IMG/VR virus record: IMGVR_UViG_3300032086_002091
Coordinates: 1-47,772 of that record
Reading direction: 5' to 3' (one strand)
Source: a virus
DNA: 47,772 bases
A model generated the notes under the pieces. It was not told where the DNA came from. It worked only from the letters and a program-made list of their open reading frames with translations, and searched no databases. The position numbers and the translations under genes are program-made. Positions 17,053 through 25,681 of the stretch are shown piece by piece; the first letter of the stretch is position 1; the number at the start of each line of letters is the position of its first letter.

Positions 17053-17468
17053 TATAGCCTCCTAATATAGCTATAGTCATTGACAGTGTAACCTTCAATG
17101 TCACACTGCCTTTTAAATTTAATTTCTAATACATCTGCACTACACACACCCTCAAGTATGTGTAGCATTTCCTTAAACCAACCACCACCTCTGTACTCAG
17201 GCTTAACATACATCCCAAGCTCAGAGGCAATGGTTGCGTCGCATAAGAAGCTAGGAGTAACAACTACAATAACGTAGCCAACTATCTCCTCACCATCATA
17301 CAACCCAACACAGTCGATAGCTCCACCATCAAAAGCTGCCAGTAGTACACCTTCCTTAGGCTTGTAAGGGAGTCCTGTGACTCCCCTCTCCACCTCATTG
17401 TAATGCTCACCAGCTAGCTTGATACACTTCAGGAAGTCATCCCTACTACTAACAACTTTACACAGCAT
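17052..17468 (-). CDS. GNAT-type acetyltransferase-like protein (T7 gp13 position), 138 aa
   Basis: Residues about 93-108 (ELGMYVKPEYRGGGWFKEML) form the GNAT motif A with the acetyl-CoA pyrophosphate loop 'RGGGWF', preceded by the usual beta strands (GYVIVVVTPSFL). In T7-like phages a GNAT-fold protein stands at the gp13 locus and helps assemble the internal core; whether it acetylates anything is unclear. The ATG overlaps the end of the tail tubular B gene. Confidence 0.75.
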   Translation of the reverse strand: MLCKVVSSRDDFLKCIKLAGEHYNEVERGVTGLPYKPKEGVLLAAFDGGAIDCVGLYDGEEIVGYVIVVVTPSFLCDATIASELGMYVKPEYRGGGWFKEMLHILEGVCSADVLEIKFKRQCDIEGYTVNDYSYIRRL

Positions 17469-19827
17469 CCGTTATCCCCATATTCATAGACCAGCCAAGA
17501 ATGTGTAGGTCTTTATTAGGCTCAGAGGACATCTTCAATGATAGTGCCCTACCTTTACCTCTTAGTTTATTTTTACTTACAAGTACAGAGTGACCATCCT
17601 CATATTGGTCAGCTAAGTCCTCAGGGAAGTAGTGACGCTTATGACGGTAGGCTTGGAACTGCCTGCCCCACCTGTTAGACCTACTTGAGTTTGTCCAATC
17701 CCATTGAGACTGAACTAGGCAAGAGGACTCACCAGTGACTTGGTAGTCACCAATATCATCTAACTCAAAACCATCCTCTGTCTTTTCAAACAGCATAGTC
17801 AAGTAGCTCACCTGCTTATACCTTTGCGTATCCCCGCCAATTAAAGCTGAGGTTACTAAGTAGGCACTAGCGTCTACAGGGTCTTCAGCTGTCCAGCCTG
17901 ATGTAGCTGTGAAGTCTTCCCAATCATTGAATGAAGAAGGGTTATCAACCGCAAAGCCAAGCCTAATCCCTTGTTGGATTAAGTACAGCCTGCTGTTAGA
18001 GGCCTGTGAAGACTCTAGCCTTTCTAACACAACTGGTTCACCACCCACTACAACTTGGTCAGCCCCCACCACTACATTATCTTCAATCTGAATACTCTGC
18101 TCACTAGGTAGTGCTATTTGTGACAACACCTTAACATCCCCTGTGTAGGAGTATGTATAGAACGCATTGATGTTGGTATTCAGTATTAGGTTTGTAGAGC
18201 CATTTTGAGTTGGTATAATCCAACTAACTTCACCAGCCTTCTTGTTATAAGAGCCACCAGCTTTAGCTAAGTCAGAGCTACTAAGCTCATTGTAAAGGCC
18301 TGATATAATATTCTCACTAATAATCTGAGAGGATAAGTCACCCACCTCATTACCAGCAAGAGCTACCACACCATCCCCAGATAGGTATAGTACAGAGTTG
18401 TCAACCTTAACTACTGAGTTAGGGCTAACGCAACCATACTCACTAACTTTAGACACCCTATAAGATGTAGCTGAGAAGTACCCATTATCTTCACCAGTGA
18501 TAGCCCATACACCATTAGAGGCCAACACTAACATACTGTTCTTAAACAATAGTAGCTTGTTTATATTCAGCGCATCACTAACCTCAATCAAGCCACCATC
18601 AGTTGCAACTAAGTCTGGACTATCTTTATCAGTGGGGTCAGCGGATTGGTAGCATTGTGTCACTGCACTATCGCTGGTAGTTAATTGAGAGAATGCAACA
18701 AATTGTTGTAACCTTGGTGTAGTACTACCATCACCAATTATACTTTTAACCTTAAACCCGCCATACCAAATCCTACCAAATCCACTAGACAGTGCTGTGG
18801 CACCTCCTGTAGAGCTGTCTGTGAACAGGGTGTTAACGGGAGCTGCACTACCTGTTAAGGCTAAGTCATCCCCCCAAGAGTCTAAGTAGTTAGTCCTACT
18901 ACCACCACGGTTGTATAGATCTATTATGACGCTACCCATAGGAGCACGGAAGTTGGTTGGTGATGATGTTTGATAGTCCTTATAGTGGAACCTATCCACT
19001 GTACGACTGCCACTAGAACTTGTATTAGGGTACACCCAATCAGCTAACACATCAGCATTACTTGCCCCACGGTGATCTTCAAAAGCTACCGCGTAAGTTG
19101 TTTTTGTGCCGTAAAGTGGGTCTGTTAAAACCTCTTGATCGAAGTTAGGGTAGGCTTTATTCCAACCTTGATTACGTAGGTTATATAGATGATTACCTGT
19201 ATATTGGTTAGTGCTTATAACACTTGGCCTATAACTAACCCCGTCACCTTTTGTTAAGTCTTTACCTGTAACTATGTCGAAATCTTCAACGCCCCAAAAG
19301 TCCCTAACTAATAATGGAGAGTCTGAGGATATGTAAACCCTATCACCTTTATACTTAATAGTGGATACTGAGTTAGTCTTATCAGAACTGTAAGCCAACC
19401 TATTACCGTAACTAGCTACATCAAAACCAACGACACCTTCATCATAGAAAGCTGGGGCCAGTGTGCCGTTAATTGTAGTTGAGCATGGTATATGGTCTAC
19501 TGTGCCAGAGGAGTTAACCTTATAGAAAGTTAAGTGGGCTGAGGAGTTCCTTAGATACTTAACGACAATTATATTTGTTAGGCCATCTTCACCAGCACCC
19601 TCCCAAGAGTAGACACCCTCAAAAGAGTCTGAAAACATTTGGTGAGAAGAGTAAGCTGAATAGTCAAGCCTCTTAAGCCCTACCCTACGCCTGACTGTAC
19701 CATCCCTGAGTAACTTCATGTTAGTCATGGAACTGGCGCTATCAGGTTGACTGTTCAGTGGGCTTGAGTCTGTTATCAATCCTTTAGAGAATGATGTAAA
19801 CTCAATTGGATTAATCGTTCTTGACAT
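17458..19827 (-). CDS. Tail tubular protein B (nozzle), 789 aa
   Basis: The start INPIEFTSFSKGLITDSSPLNSQPDSASSMTNMKLLRDGTVRRRVGLKRLD is the typical N-terminus of T7 gp12-like nozzle proteins ('F..Gl.t..spl...p.ss..m.Nm...dGt..rR.Gl'). The remainder is beta-rich with propeller-like repeats (LLLFKNSMLVLASNGVWAITGED). It forms the end of the tail tube. It overlaps the 65-aa gene upstream and the GNAT gene downstream. Confidence 0.88.
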   Translation of the reverse strand: MSRTINPIEFTSFSKGLITDSSPLNSQPDSASSMTNMKLLRDGTVRRRVGLKRLDYSAYSSHQMFSDSFEGVYSWEGAGEDGLTNIIVVKYLRNSSAHLTFYKVNSSGTVDHIPCSTTINGTLAPAFYDEGVVGFDVASYGNRLAYSSDKTNSVSTIKYKGDRVYISSDSPLLVRDFWGVEDFDIVTGKDLTKGDGVSYRPSVISTNQYTGNHLYNLRNQGWNKAYPNFDQEVLTDPLYGTKTTYAVAFEDHRGASNADVLADWVYPNTSSSGSRTVDRFHYKDYQTSSPTNFRAPMGSVIIDLYNRGGSRTNYLDSWGDDLALTGSAAPVNTLFTDSSTGGATALSSGFGRIWYGGFKVKSIIGDGSTTPRLQQFVAFSQLTTSDSAVTQCYQSADPTDKDSPDLVATDGGLIEVSDALNINKLLLFKNSMLVLASNGVWAITGEDNGYFSATSYRVSKVSEYGCVSPNSVVKVDNSVLYLSGDGVVALAGNEVGDLSSQIISENIISGLYNELSSSDLAKAGGSYNKKAGEVSWIIPTQNGSTNLILNTNINAFYTYSYTGDVKVLSQIALPSEQSIQIEDNVVVGADQVVVGGEPVVLERLESSQASNSRLYLIQQGIRLGFAVDNPSSFNDWEDFTATSGWTAEDPVDASAYLVTSALIGGDTQRYKQVSYLTMLFEKTEDGFELDDIGDYQVTGESSCLVQSQWDWTNSSRSNRWGRQFQAYRHKRHYFPEDLADQYEDGHSVLVSKNKLRGKGRALSLKMSSEPNKDLHILGWSMNMGITDAV

Positions 19828-20008
19828 CCTCAGTTTCCCCTTTCTTAGAAGGCTTCCTGTTTAAGAAAGAGTCGATGGCTTGCATTGCGAACTTACTGTT
19901 GGTGTACATACCACGTAACTCTTTATTAACACTGCCTTTGCCTGTTGGTTTAATGTATTTATATCCAAAGGTGCCATCACCTTTAATTGTATAGCCTTTA
20001 TATTCCAT
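19811..20008 (-). CDS. Hypothetical small protein between the tail tubular genes, 65 aa
   Basis: A compact start MEYKGYTIKGDGTFGYKYIKPTGKGSV followed by LRGMYTNSKFAMQAIDSFLNRK and a charged tail. The 'YKGYTIKGDGTFG...LRGMYTN...A..AID.Y' pattern is frequent in tiny phage proteins of unknown function. Its ATG overlaps the stop of tubular A, and its end overlaps tubular B, so it should be co-expressed with tail genes. Confidence 0.7.
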   Translation of the reverse strand: MEYKGYTIKGDGTFGYKYIKPTGKGSVNKELRGMYTNSKFAMQAIDSFLNRKPSKKGETEDVKND

Positions 20009-20796
20009 TATCGTCCTACTTTAAATGTTGGGTCACGGTGGTACTTGTTAGCACGTCTTCCGTAATTTGGGTATTGAACTCCACCTTTGACTTGCCATGA
20101 CTTCTGTGAAAGCCACCTACGTTGTCTGACGGACTCTTGCTCTGCCTTCTGGTCAGGGGCTTGCCTTAACTTAATAGCTGCCCTAGACTTAGACTCTTCC
20201 TGAAGCATTGTGAAAGCCTCAGCTGGTAGGTCAGGGATAAAGTCATCCTCTGCAATCCACTGTGGGATTACGTAAGCCTGTGCCTGTACCTTAGATGATT
20301 GTAGTGTGGAATCAACAGCACTATCATAACTGTCAAACACTATAGTCTCATCATTAAATGATGTGTAGTAATCTGGTGCTTTGTTGTTAGCAATAAGTAA
20401 CTCAATACCAGAGGGGTCTACAATAACATCTACAGTCTCACTAGAGCTATTACGCTGATTAACTACACGCAGGAAGTCATCAGGCTCAACCCATCGTAAG
20501 GGTTGGTAGTATTTAGAAGTGCTTCCAGCCTTAGCCTTATTGTAGTTAATAGACACCATCTCTTTGATGTCTTGATCTAAGGTCATGTGGGTTGGGTTAG
20601 CTAATGTGGTTGGTGCTTCTAATGTCACCAATTGTTTAGTATGTGGCCAGTTCCTACCACTAATCATTGCGTAATAGGTTGACTTAATAATCTGGGCTAT
20701 CTGCTCAGACTCTACAGTATCATTAATACTATTAAACTCATCTGAGTCTAAGTCATTAGCAATGTCCTGTGCAATCTCTAATAGGGTGAGTTTCAT
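20008..20796 (-). CDS. Tail tubular protein A (adaptor), 262 aa
   Basis: Begins MKLTLLEIAQDIANDLDSDEFNSINDTVESEQIAQIIKSTYYAMISGRNWPHTKQLVTLE, the well-known N-terminus of T7 gp11-like adaptors that bind below the portal. PDLPAEAFTMLQEESKSRAAIKLRQAPDQKAEQESVRQRRWLSQKSW is the C-terminal helical part. It lies in the standard place after the capsid-region genes and before tubular B. Confidence 0.88.
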   Translation of the reverse strand: MKLTLLEIAQDIANDLDSDEFNSINDTVESEQIAQIIKSTYYAMISGRNWPHTKQLVTLEAPTTLANPTHMTLDQDIKEMVSINYNKAKAGSTSKYYQPLRWVEPDDFLRVVNQRNSSSETVDVIVDPSGIELLIANNKAPDYYTSFNDETIVFDSYDSAVDSTLQSSKVQAQAYVIPQWIAEDDFIPDLPAEAFTMLQEESKSRAAIKLRQAPDQKAEQESVRQRRWLSQKSWQVKGGVQYPNYGRRANKYHRDPTFKVGR

Positions 20797-20797
20797 A

Positions 20798-21412
20798 TTA
20801 ACGCCCCTTAATTATCTTACAGTACCAACCATTAACCTTAACTGTTGCAGCTGAGTCCGATGTAATCTTAAATTTAGCACCATTGGTAAGTGTGTTAGAG
20901 TCGCCCATGTACACACTGTTGAACCTGTTCAGTGGGTGAGTGCCAGCTGCCTTGATAGATGTGTTAATGAAAGGTACTTCATAAGCTGAACCACCAATAC
21001 CCAACTCAAGAGCTATCTTGACATCCTGATTTGCTGAAGTAGTTACAACCTCAACATCAAGTCGCATATCTACCACATCACCTAAGCTCAGCTCATTGAA
21101 ATCGAACTGATTAAGTGCAGCATCCCATACGTCAGTAACCCCTTCTGGCAGGTAAGTCCTATTAGTAAAAGCACCTAAGGTATCGTTGGTCAAATACACT
21201 GGGGTATTTGCTGCCACATTGATTGGGGTAGTTTGTGTCGCATTATCAGAGTAGTCTACCACACCAATAAGAGGGGATAGTGCTGGTTGGGCCACCCAAG
21301 AGGTTGTACCGTCACCATTACTAACAAGCATATAACCAGCAGGAGCAGAAGCAGCACCCTTAGGCTCATGTATGTTTGGGTCTGTAATATTTACGTGTTC
21401 TACGTTTGCCAT
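20798..21412 (-). CDS. Virion-associated structural protein, 204 aa
   Basis: I place the start at ATG 21412-21410 (MANVEHVNITDP), which follows TCTGGAGAAAAC; a longer TTG start at 21427 would overlap that ribosome-binding site. Residues 17-42 (KGAASAPAGYMLVSNGDGTTSWV) resemble short tail/head fibre stalks, and the rest is a beta-rich domain (VDMRLDVEVVTTSANQDVKIALELG...VKVNGWYCKIIKG). It is likely a head fibre or minor structural protein. It lies just after the terminator behind the capsid genes, so it is expected at lower levels than capsid. Confidence 0.65.
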   Translation of the reverse strand: MANVEHVNITDPNIHEPKGAASAPAGYMLVSNGDGTTSWVAQPALSPLIGVVDYSDNATQTTPINVAANTPVYLTNDTLGAFTNRTYLPEGVTDVWDAALNQFDFNELSLGDVVDMRLDVEVVTTSANQDVKIALELGIGGSAYEVPFINTSIKAAGTHPLNRFNSVYMGDSNTLTNGAKFKITSDSAATVKVNGWYCKIIKGR

Positions 21413-21428
21413 GTTTTCTCCAGACAAT

Positions 21429-21460
21429 AAAAAAGGCCAGTCAGCGTTAACTGACTGACC
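21429..21460 (-). terminator. Intrinsic terminator after the capsid/decoration genes (leftward)
   Basis: Read on the minus strand, GGTCAGTCAG pairs with CTGACTGGCC (one U-G pair) around a TTAACG loop, followed by TTTTTT (21434 to 21429). This is the position of the T7 late terminator behind gene 10 and would raise capsid mRNA relative to downstream tail genes through partial termination. Confidence 0.9.
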
Positions 21461-21467
21461 CTCAGGG

Positions 21468-21830
21468 TTAAGCTACTGTGACACCAGCTGGTGCGACTTT
21501 GTACTTAATTACAATCTTACCAGCAGTACCACCCGTCTGAGCTAGGACACCAGTGTTAGCTGGCACAATACCTACAGGAGCAGCTTCAGTAGCAGCAATA
21601 ACATCTACACCACCAATGGTGAGAGCTGTTACGTTACCACCAGTAACGAAGGTTTCATCGACACCGATTACTTCTACGTTACGCTGGAAGAGTACTGGAA
21701 GGTTTGTGCCGATGTCCCATACGAACTCGGCTAAGTAACCCTCAGTTTTATAAATGCCCTGTGTACCACCAGAGTCTCGTTGGCCGTAGTGGTTGTTTAC
21801 ACCAATACCTGAAGCGTTTGAATAAGCCAT
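21468..21830 (-). CDS. Head decoration-like protein, 120 aa
   Basis: A small beta-rich, Gly/Thr/Val-rich protein (GGNVTALTIGGVDVIAATEAAPVGIVPANTGVLAQTGGTAGKIVIKYK) encoded directly after the major capsid protein and before a strong terminator, so it should be very abundant. Position and composition fit a capsid decoration or cement protein. The N-terminus is polar (AYSNASGIGVNNHYGQRDSGG). No diagnostic motif was seen. Confidence 0.65.
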   Translation of the reverse strand: MAYSNASGIGVNNHYGQRDSGGTQGIYKTEGYLAEFVWDIGTNLPVLFQRNVEVIGVDETFVTGGNVTALTIGGVDVIAATEAAPVGIVPANTGVLAQTGGTAGKIVIKYKVAPAGVTVA

Positions 21831-21842
21831 ATATTACCTACC

Positions 21843-22802
21843 TTAAATATTTGTAGCGTGTGTTGGAAGACAAGCCATGGTATCTACACGTTGGATACCG
21901 AAGCCATAACGACAACGTACTACAAACTCATCACGGGCACGGTCTTTATTACGCTCACCCTCTGCCTTAGGCATACGACGCCATGCAGCCATAATAGGCT
22001 TAGTCTGGTCATCCAGAATGCACATAGCAATGTTACCCATACCATCTGCAATGGTAGTTGTACCATCAGAGTAAGAACCCGGTAACAGACGGTTAGAAGT
22101 GATGATGTCAAAGCCAAACAACTTCATTACGAAGGATTGACCACGAGCCATACCAGCTTCTAAAATCTTCTGACCGAAAGGTGACACATCGTGAGTGATG
22201 GTGGTTAAGCCATTCAATGTAGCTTCAACTACAGGGTCACAGATGAATACACGACCTTCAGAAGGTACGTTAGCCTTGTCGAAAGCTAGACGGGCTTTAA
22301 TAAGCTGGGCTAGCTGGAAAGTGCCTTGAGCATCAGTAGATGGAATCAAGTGAGCAAAGTTGTTGATTAGGTTAGGAGAACCTGCACCAGAACCACCAGC
22401 ACCAGTCTCGTAGTAAGCACCAGCTGTCTTCAAGAAATCAGACTCGAAAGTCTCTTGGATAGCACGGGTAGACTCAGAGGCACGTTCTGCCATTAGTCGG
22501 TCAATGTCCGTACCGTCTTCACGTAAGTCGTCAGTTACGTGCCACGCATCACCTTTATACTCGGAGATGGTGAAAGTAATCTCACCCGTTTCAATTGGGT
22601 TGTAGATTAGTGGAGTATCTTCTGCCGCTTCCTGTAAAGTTACAGTACCGATAGATTTGATATGTAGGGTGTCGCCTGAGCCGAAGTCTTTCACGTCACG
22701 GTAGAAGGTGCCCGGAAGCATACCGTCGTGTAGGTTCATCAGAATAAAACCAGAGTAAACCTCTGACTCTACGAAGGCTCGAGTATTAGATGTTAATTGC
22801 AT
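21843..22802 (-). CDS. Major capsid protein, 319 aa
   Basis: Forms the icosahedral shell. Recognised from position after the scaffold and from HK97-fold-like features: an N-terminal arm (NTRAFVESEVYSGFILMNLHDGMLPGTFYRDVKDFG), a long spine-like helix (IDRLMAERASESTRAIQETFESDFLKTAG), and a C-terminal domain with VPSEGRVFICDPVVEATL, FDIITSNRLLPG and RCRYGFGIQRVDTMACL. The short gap to the decoration gene carries the latter's ribosome-binding site. Confidence 0.88.
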   Translation of the reverse strand: MQLTSNTRAFVESEVYSGFILMNLHDGMLPGTFYRDVKDFGSGDTLHIKSIGTVTLQEAAEDTPLIYNPIETGEITFTISEYKGDAWHVTDDLREDGTDIDRLMAERASESTRAIQETFESDFLKTAGAYYETGAGGSGAGSPNLINNFAHLIPSTDAQGTFQLAQLIKARLAFDKANVPSEGRVFICDPVVEATLNGLTTITHDVSPFGQKILEAGMARGQSFVMKLFGFDIITSNRLLPGSYSDGTTTIADGMGNIAMCILDDQTKPIMAAWRRMPKAEGERNKDRARDEFVVRCRYGFGIQRVDTMACLPTHATNI

Positions 22803-22806
22803 TTAC

Positions 22807-23562
22807 TTATCCTTGGATGCCTAAGCGAGCATATACATCAGCTTTAACCTTAGCCATATATTCCTTCTGATCAGCAGAAGAAGCGCCAGATAATACTGAC
22901 TTAGCAGGTTTCTCAAGAACAGGAGCTGGCGTATCTGTTACGCTAATGTTGTAGCTGCCTGTAGTTGGTTTAGCTGTTGTGTTCGCTTTAGTATTAAATA
23001 AAGCCATAACCATTGCTGGGTTTTGACTTGCCAGTTTTTGTAGCTCCTGTGGTGTAGTGCCTAGTTCAGCTGCCTTATCTTGGACAACCTTACTGGCATT
23101 CTCACCGTACTTAGCGCGGATAGAAGAGTTAACAGACTCTAAGTTCTGTGATTGTGTCTTCTGTGCTTCCACTTGACTAAGTTGAGATGCTACGAGCTTT
23201 TCCACATCCTCTTGGGTTAGCCCCTGTTGCATTGGTTGCTGGTTGGCAACTTGCTCCACTGGTTCCTGAGTTTGTGATAGGCGAGATACGACCTGTTCGA
23301 CTGCTTCACGTTTTTCAAGCTCTGCCCTCAAGCTAGCGATCTCCTGCTCTTTTTCTGAGAGAGTGCCTTTAAGCTCAGGGATATATTGCTGAGAGTGAGC
23401 TAAACCTTTAATAGCTTCTTCGATGGTTGCGTATTTCTGCTTACCTTCTTCAGTCTTAATACTCGCTAGCTGGTCAGCAAACGGATTAACGGAAGGTGTT
23501 TCTTGGGCTGGTTGGCCCTGATCTTTTACTTCTTGTTCTGCAAATACTGACTGGTCGGTCAT
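22807..23562 (-). CDS. Scaffolding protein, 251 aa
   Basis: Highly charged, Gln/Glu-rich, helical (LKGTLSEKEQEIASLRAELEKREAVEQVVSRLSQ), low in hydrophobics, and placed directly upstream of the capsid gene: the standard profile of a podovirus assembly scaffold. The N-terminus VNPFADQLASIKTEEGKQKYATIEEAIKGLAHSQQYI is common in these. The C-terminus (SGASSADQKEYMAKVKADVYARLGIQG) is the likely capsid-binding helix. Confidence 0.85.
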   Translation of the reverse strand: MTDQSVFAEQEVKDQGQPAQETPSVNPFADQLASIKTEEGKQKYATIEEAIKGLAHSQQYIPELKGTLSEKEQEIASLRAELEKREAVEQVVSRLSQTQEPVEQVANQQPMQQGLTQEDVEKLVASQLSQVEAQKTQSQNLESVNSSIRAKYGENASKVVQDKAAELGTTPQELQKLASQNPAMVMALFNTKANTTAKPTTGSYNISVTDTPAPVLEKPAKSVLSGASSADQKEYMAKVKADVYARLGIQG

Positions 23563-23701
23563 GTATTGTTCCTTTATCTATTATAATTCTTACGACATTC
23601 GTTAATTACGTCGACTTCGTCTTACTTATAACTATCGTTATTTACTTATTAACTCATTATGTAAGTAATATAGTATAAAAAACGCATATCATTAGTGTAA
23701 A
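23563..23701 (-). promoter_or_regulatory. AT-rich gap upstream of scaffold and capsid
   Basis: 139 bases without a gene inside an otherwise gapless late block. Read leftward it is very AT-rich, with GCGTTTTTTATACTATATTAC about 100 bases before the scaffold ATG and a ribosome-binding site AAGGAACAAT. An added late promoter for scaffold and capsid is plausible; I cannot define its elements. Confidence 0.35.
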
Positions 23702-23941
23702 TTATTGAATTAATTTAATTATTTCGTGCAACGCACGTTCATAACCTCTATGGTCAGCCTGAAGGTACGCCCAATTAGGATTTTCATAGGAGGATTTAGC
23801 CTTAGACTCGTCGTATGACGCCTTAAGTTTCTCTTGAATTAACACTTCAAGTCGTTGTCTTACAGGAAGAGAAGAAAGGTATGACCCTTTCAACTCCTCT
23901 TTAGCGTCTTTATCAAGTCCCTTAGTCCATGATAACTTCAT
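23702..23941 (-). CDS. Hypothetical small late protein, 79 aa
   Basis: A charged helical protein (LDKDAKEELKGSYLSSLPVRQRLEVLIQEKLKASYDESKA... YERALHEIIKLI) encoded between portal and scaffold with ATG next to the portal stop. Similar small helical proteins occur here in podoviruses without known roles. A virion assembly role is possible from context only. Confidence 0.65.
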   Translation of the reverse strand: MKLSWTKGLDKDAKEELKGSYLSSLPVRQRLEVLIQEKLKASYDESKAKSSYENPNWAYLQADHRGYERALHEIIKLIQ

Positions 23942-25681
23942 TTACATTAGTTCCTCTTGCATGATTGCGTCTTCTTGAGCTACATCAGCTACTGATTGCG
24001 TCTCTTGTTGTTCTTCTACAGCTACGTTATACTTAAAGATATTGTAACCACTTAGGCCAGTAACATCATTAACGAACTGCGTCAAAGCCTTACCACTGGT
24101 ATGAGGGGCAATCATTTGACCAACAGGGGAGTTCATAACACCAATGAAGTTCTGTAGATCTTGAGCTTGCTTAGCAAAGTGCCTAGCACCAATAGGACGT
24201 AACTTACCAGAAGCTGTTATATCGTCCTGTGTGACCGACATAAAGGCTTCTATACCTAGGTCATTATCCATTACTCGAATAAGCTCAGAGCCGTCTACGT
24301 TGCGTCTGCTAGTCTCTAAGGCAGCATTCAGTACAGGCTCAAGTAGATTAATCTCGAAGTTAGTAATCTTCTCTTGGAAGATACGGGTAGCTGCGTTCTG
24401 TAGCTCTTGAACTTCAAAGGCAGTCTTCTCACCGGGGGTACGCATACCCATAGCTTCACGAGGAGCACCAGCCATTACTTCCATCTTACTCTCAATGAGC
24501 TGAATGTCTTGGGCAGCAGCAATGATGCCTTGCATACTCTTAGACACTTCACCAACATCACCCTCACCTTGGATGGTAATAGCTGCTCCCGGCTCCCATA
24601 CGAACTCATCTACGTCACCAATGATCTTCAAGGGTGGATGTACCACTAAGTCCATTGCGTCCGACTTGAGGTTCTCTAGGTGGTCTATGCGGTATTGCAT
24701 ACCTACTAGATTGTCTAATGGCCCCATAGCCCATAAGTTATCAGGACGGAATCTCCAACCTACATGGTAGATAGGGGCATGGCCAAGCCAACTAGGAATC
24801 TCTTCATTACGTACAACCACTGCACGGTCTGCAATAGTCAGTACACGATTAGTGTGAAGCTCACCTGTATTCATATCATGGTAGTCACCATAGAACTCAA
24901 GCACTTCCACATAACCTGATTGAAGGTATTCGTGCATATTACCAAAGCCGTCCACAGAGTAGCCACAAGCCTTGTCAAAGTCCTCAATGGTGTAACCCCC
25001 TAGCACTTTGCTTAAACTGTCCCTACGCTCCACTACGGACTCCCAGAAGGAGTTCTCAGGACTATCCACGATCATCTTCTTGATCTCACCGATAGTCTTA
25101 ACAGATCGGACAATCTTGAAGGAGTCTTTGAACTCAGACGCTAATGGATTGAATACAATATCTAATGGACTAATGCGTCGTAGTTTAGGGCCAATGTAAT
25201 CAGGAACGATACTGCCATCCTCAAACTCCTTGTACTTAGATTCAAAGTCTACTGTACAGAAGCAATTACCATAATCAATATAGTCATAGAGTAGCTTAGA
25301 CACCTCAGTGCGGCCATTACCTTCCCTAATCTTATTGGTGATATAGCCTTGGATAGCCTCTGCCTTATCTTTAGTCTCATCCTCAGCTGAGTAACCAACC
25401 CACTTAAGCCACTGGTCATTAGGGAACAAAGCACTCAAATAGTTAGAGTGTAGATTATCCCTGATCTGACATAGTTTAGGCGTGGTCACTGTATTCTTCC
25501 ACGGTAAGCTTGCATTGGTAGTGGTGGTAGTATCTGTTGCAAAGATGTAATTGCGTAACTCCTTCCACTCCTCAATCTTACCATAACGCTGTTGGTTGTA
25601 CTTATCCCACAGGTGTACAACCCATTTACTCTCATCGTCCTGCTGCATAATACTGACGAGTTCTGCTACTTTATCTGACAT
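23942..25681 (-). CDS. Portal (head-tail connector) protein, 579 aa
   Basis: Dodecameric DNA entry/exit channel. Recognised by the T7 gp8-like pattern: N-terminal RNYIFATDTTTTTNASLPWKNTVTTPKLCQIRDNLHSNY, central WRFRPDNLWAMGPLDNLVGMQYRIDHLENLKSDAMDLVVHPPLK, and MRTPGEKTAFEVQELQNAATRIFQEKI in the crown-side helices. It is followed upstream by the large terminase without a gap. Length is in the range of gp8-type portals (about 530-600 aa). Confidence 0.92.
   Translation of the reverse strand: MSDKVAELVSIMQQDDESKWVVHLWDKYNQQRYGKIEEWKELRNYIFATDTTTTTNASLPWKNTVTTPKLCQIRDNLHSNYLSALFPNDQWLKWVGYSAEDETKDKAEAIQGYITNKIREGNGRTEVSKLLYDYIDYGNCFCTVDFESKYKEFEDGSIVPDYIGPKLRRISPLDIVFNPLASEFKDSFKIVRSVKTIGEIKKMIVDSPENSFWESVVERRDSLSKVLGGYTIEDFDKACGYSVDGFGNMHEYLQSGYVEVLEFYGDYHDMNTGELHTNRVLTIADRAVVVRNEEIPSWLGHAPIYHVGWRFRPDNLWAMGPLDNLVGMQYRIDHLENLKSDAMDLVVHPPLKIIGDVDEFVWEPGAAITIQGEGDVGEVSKSMQGIIAAAQDIQLIESKMEVMAGAPREAMGMRTPGEKTAFEVQELQNAATRIFQEKITNFEINLLEPVLNAALETSRRNVDGSELIRVMDNDLGIEAFMSVTQDDITASGKLRPIGARHFAKQAQDLQNFIGVMNSPVGQMIAPHTSGKALTQFVNDVTGLSGYNIFKYNVAVEEQQETQSVADVAQEDAIMQEELM

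Noticed and set aside
21468-22802. T7 10A/10B-like frameshift extension of the capsid
   Set aside because: The decoration gene has its own ATG and ribosome-binding site, and the capsid ORF ends cleanly without a slippery heptamer that I can see.
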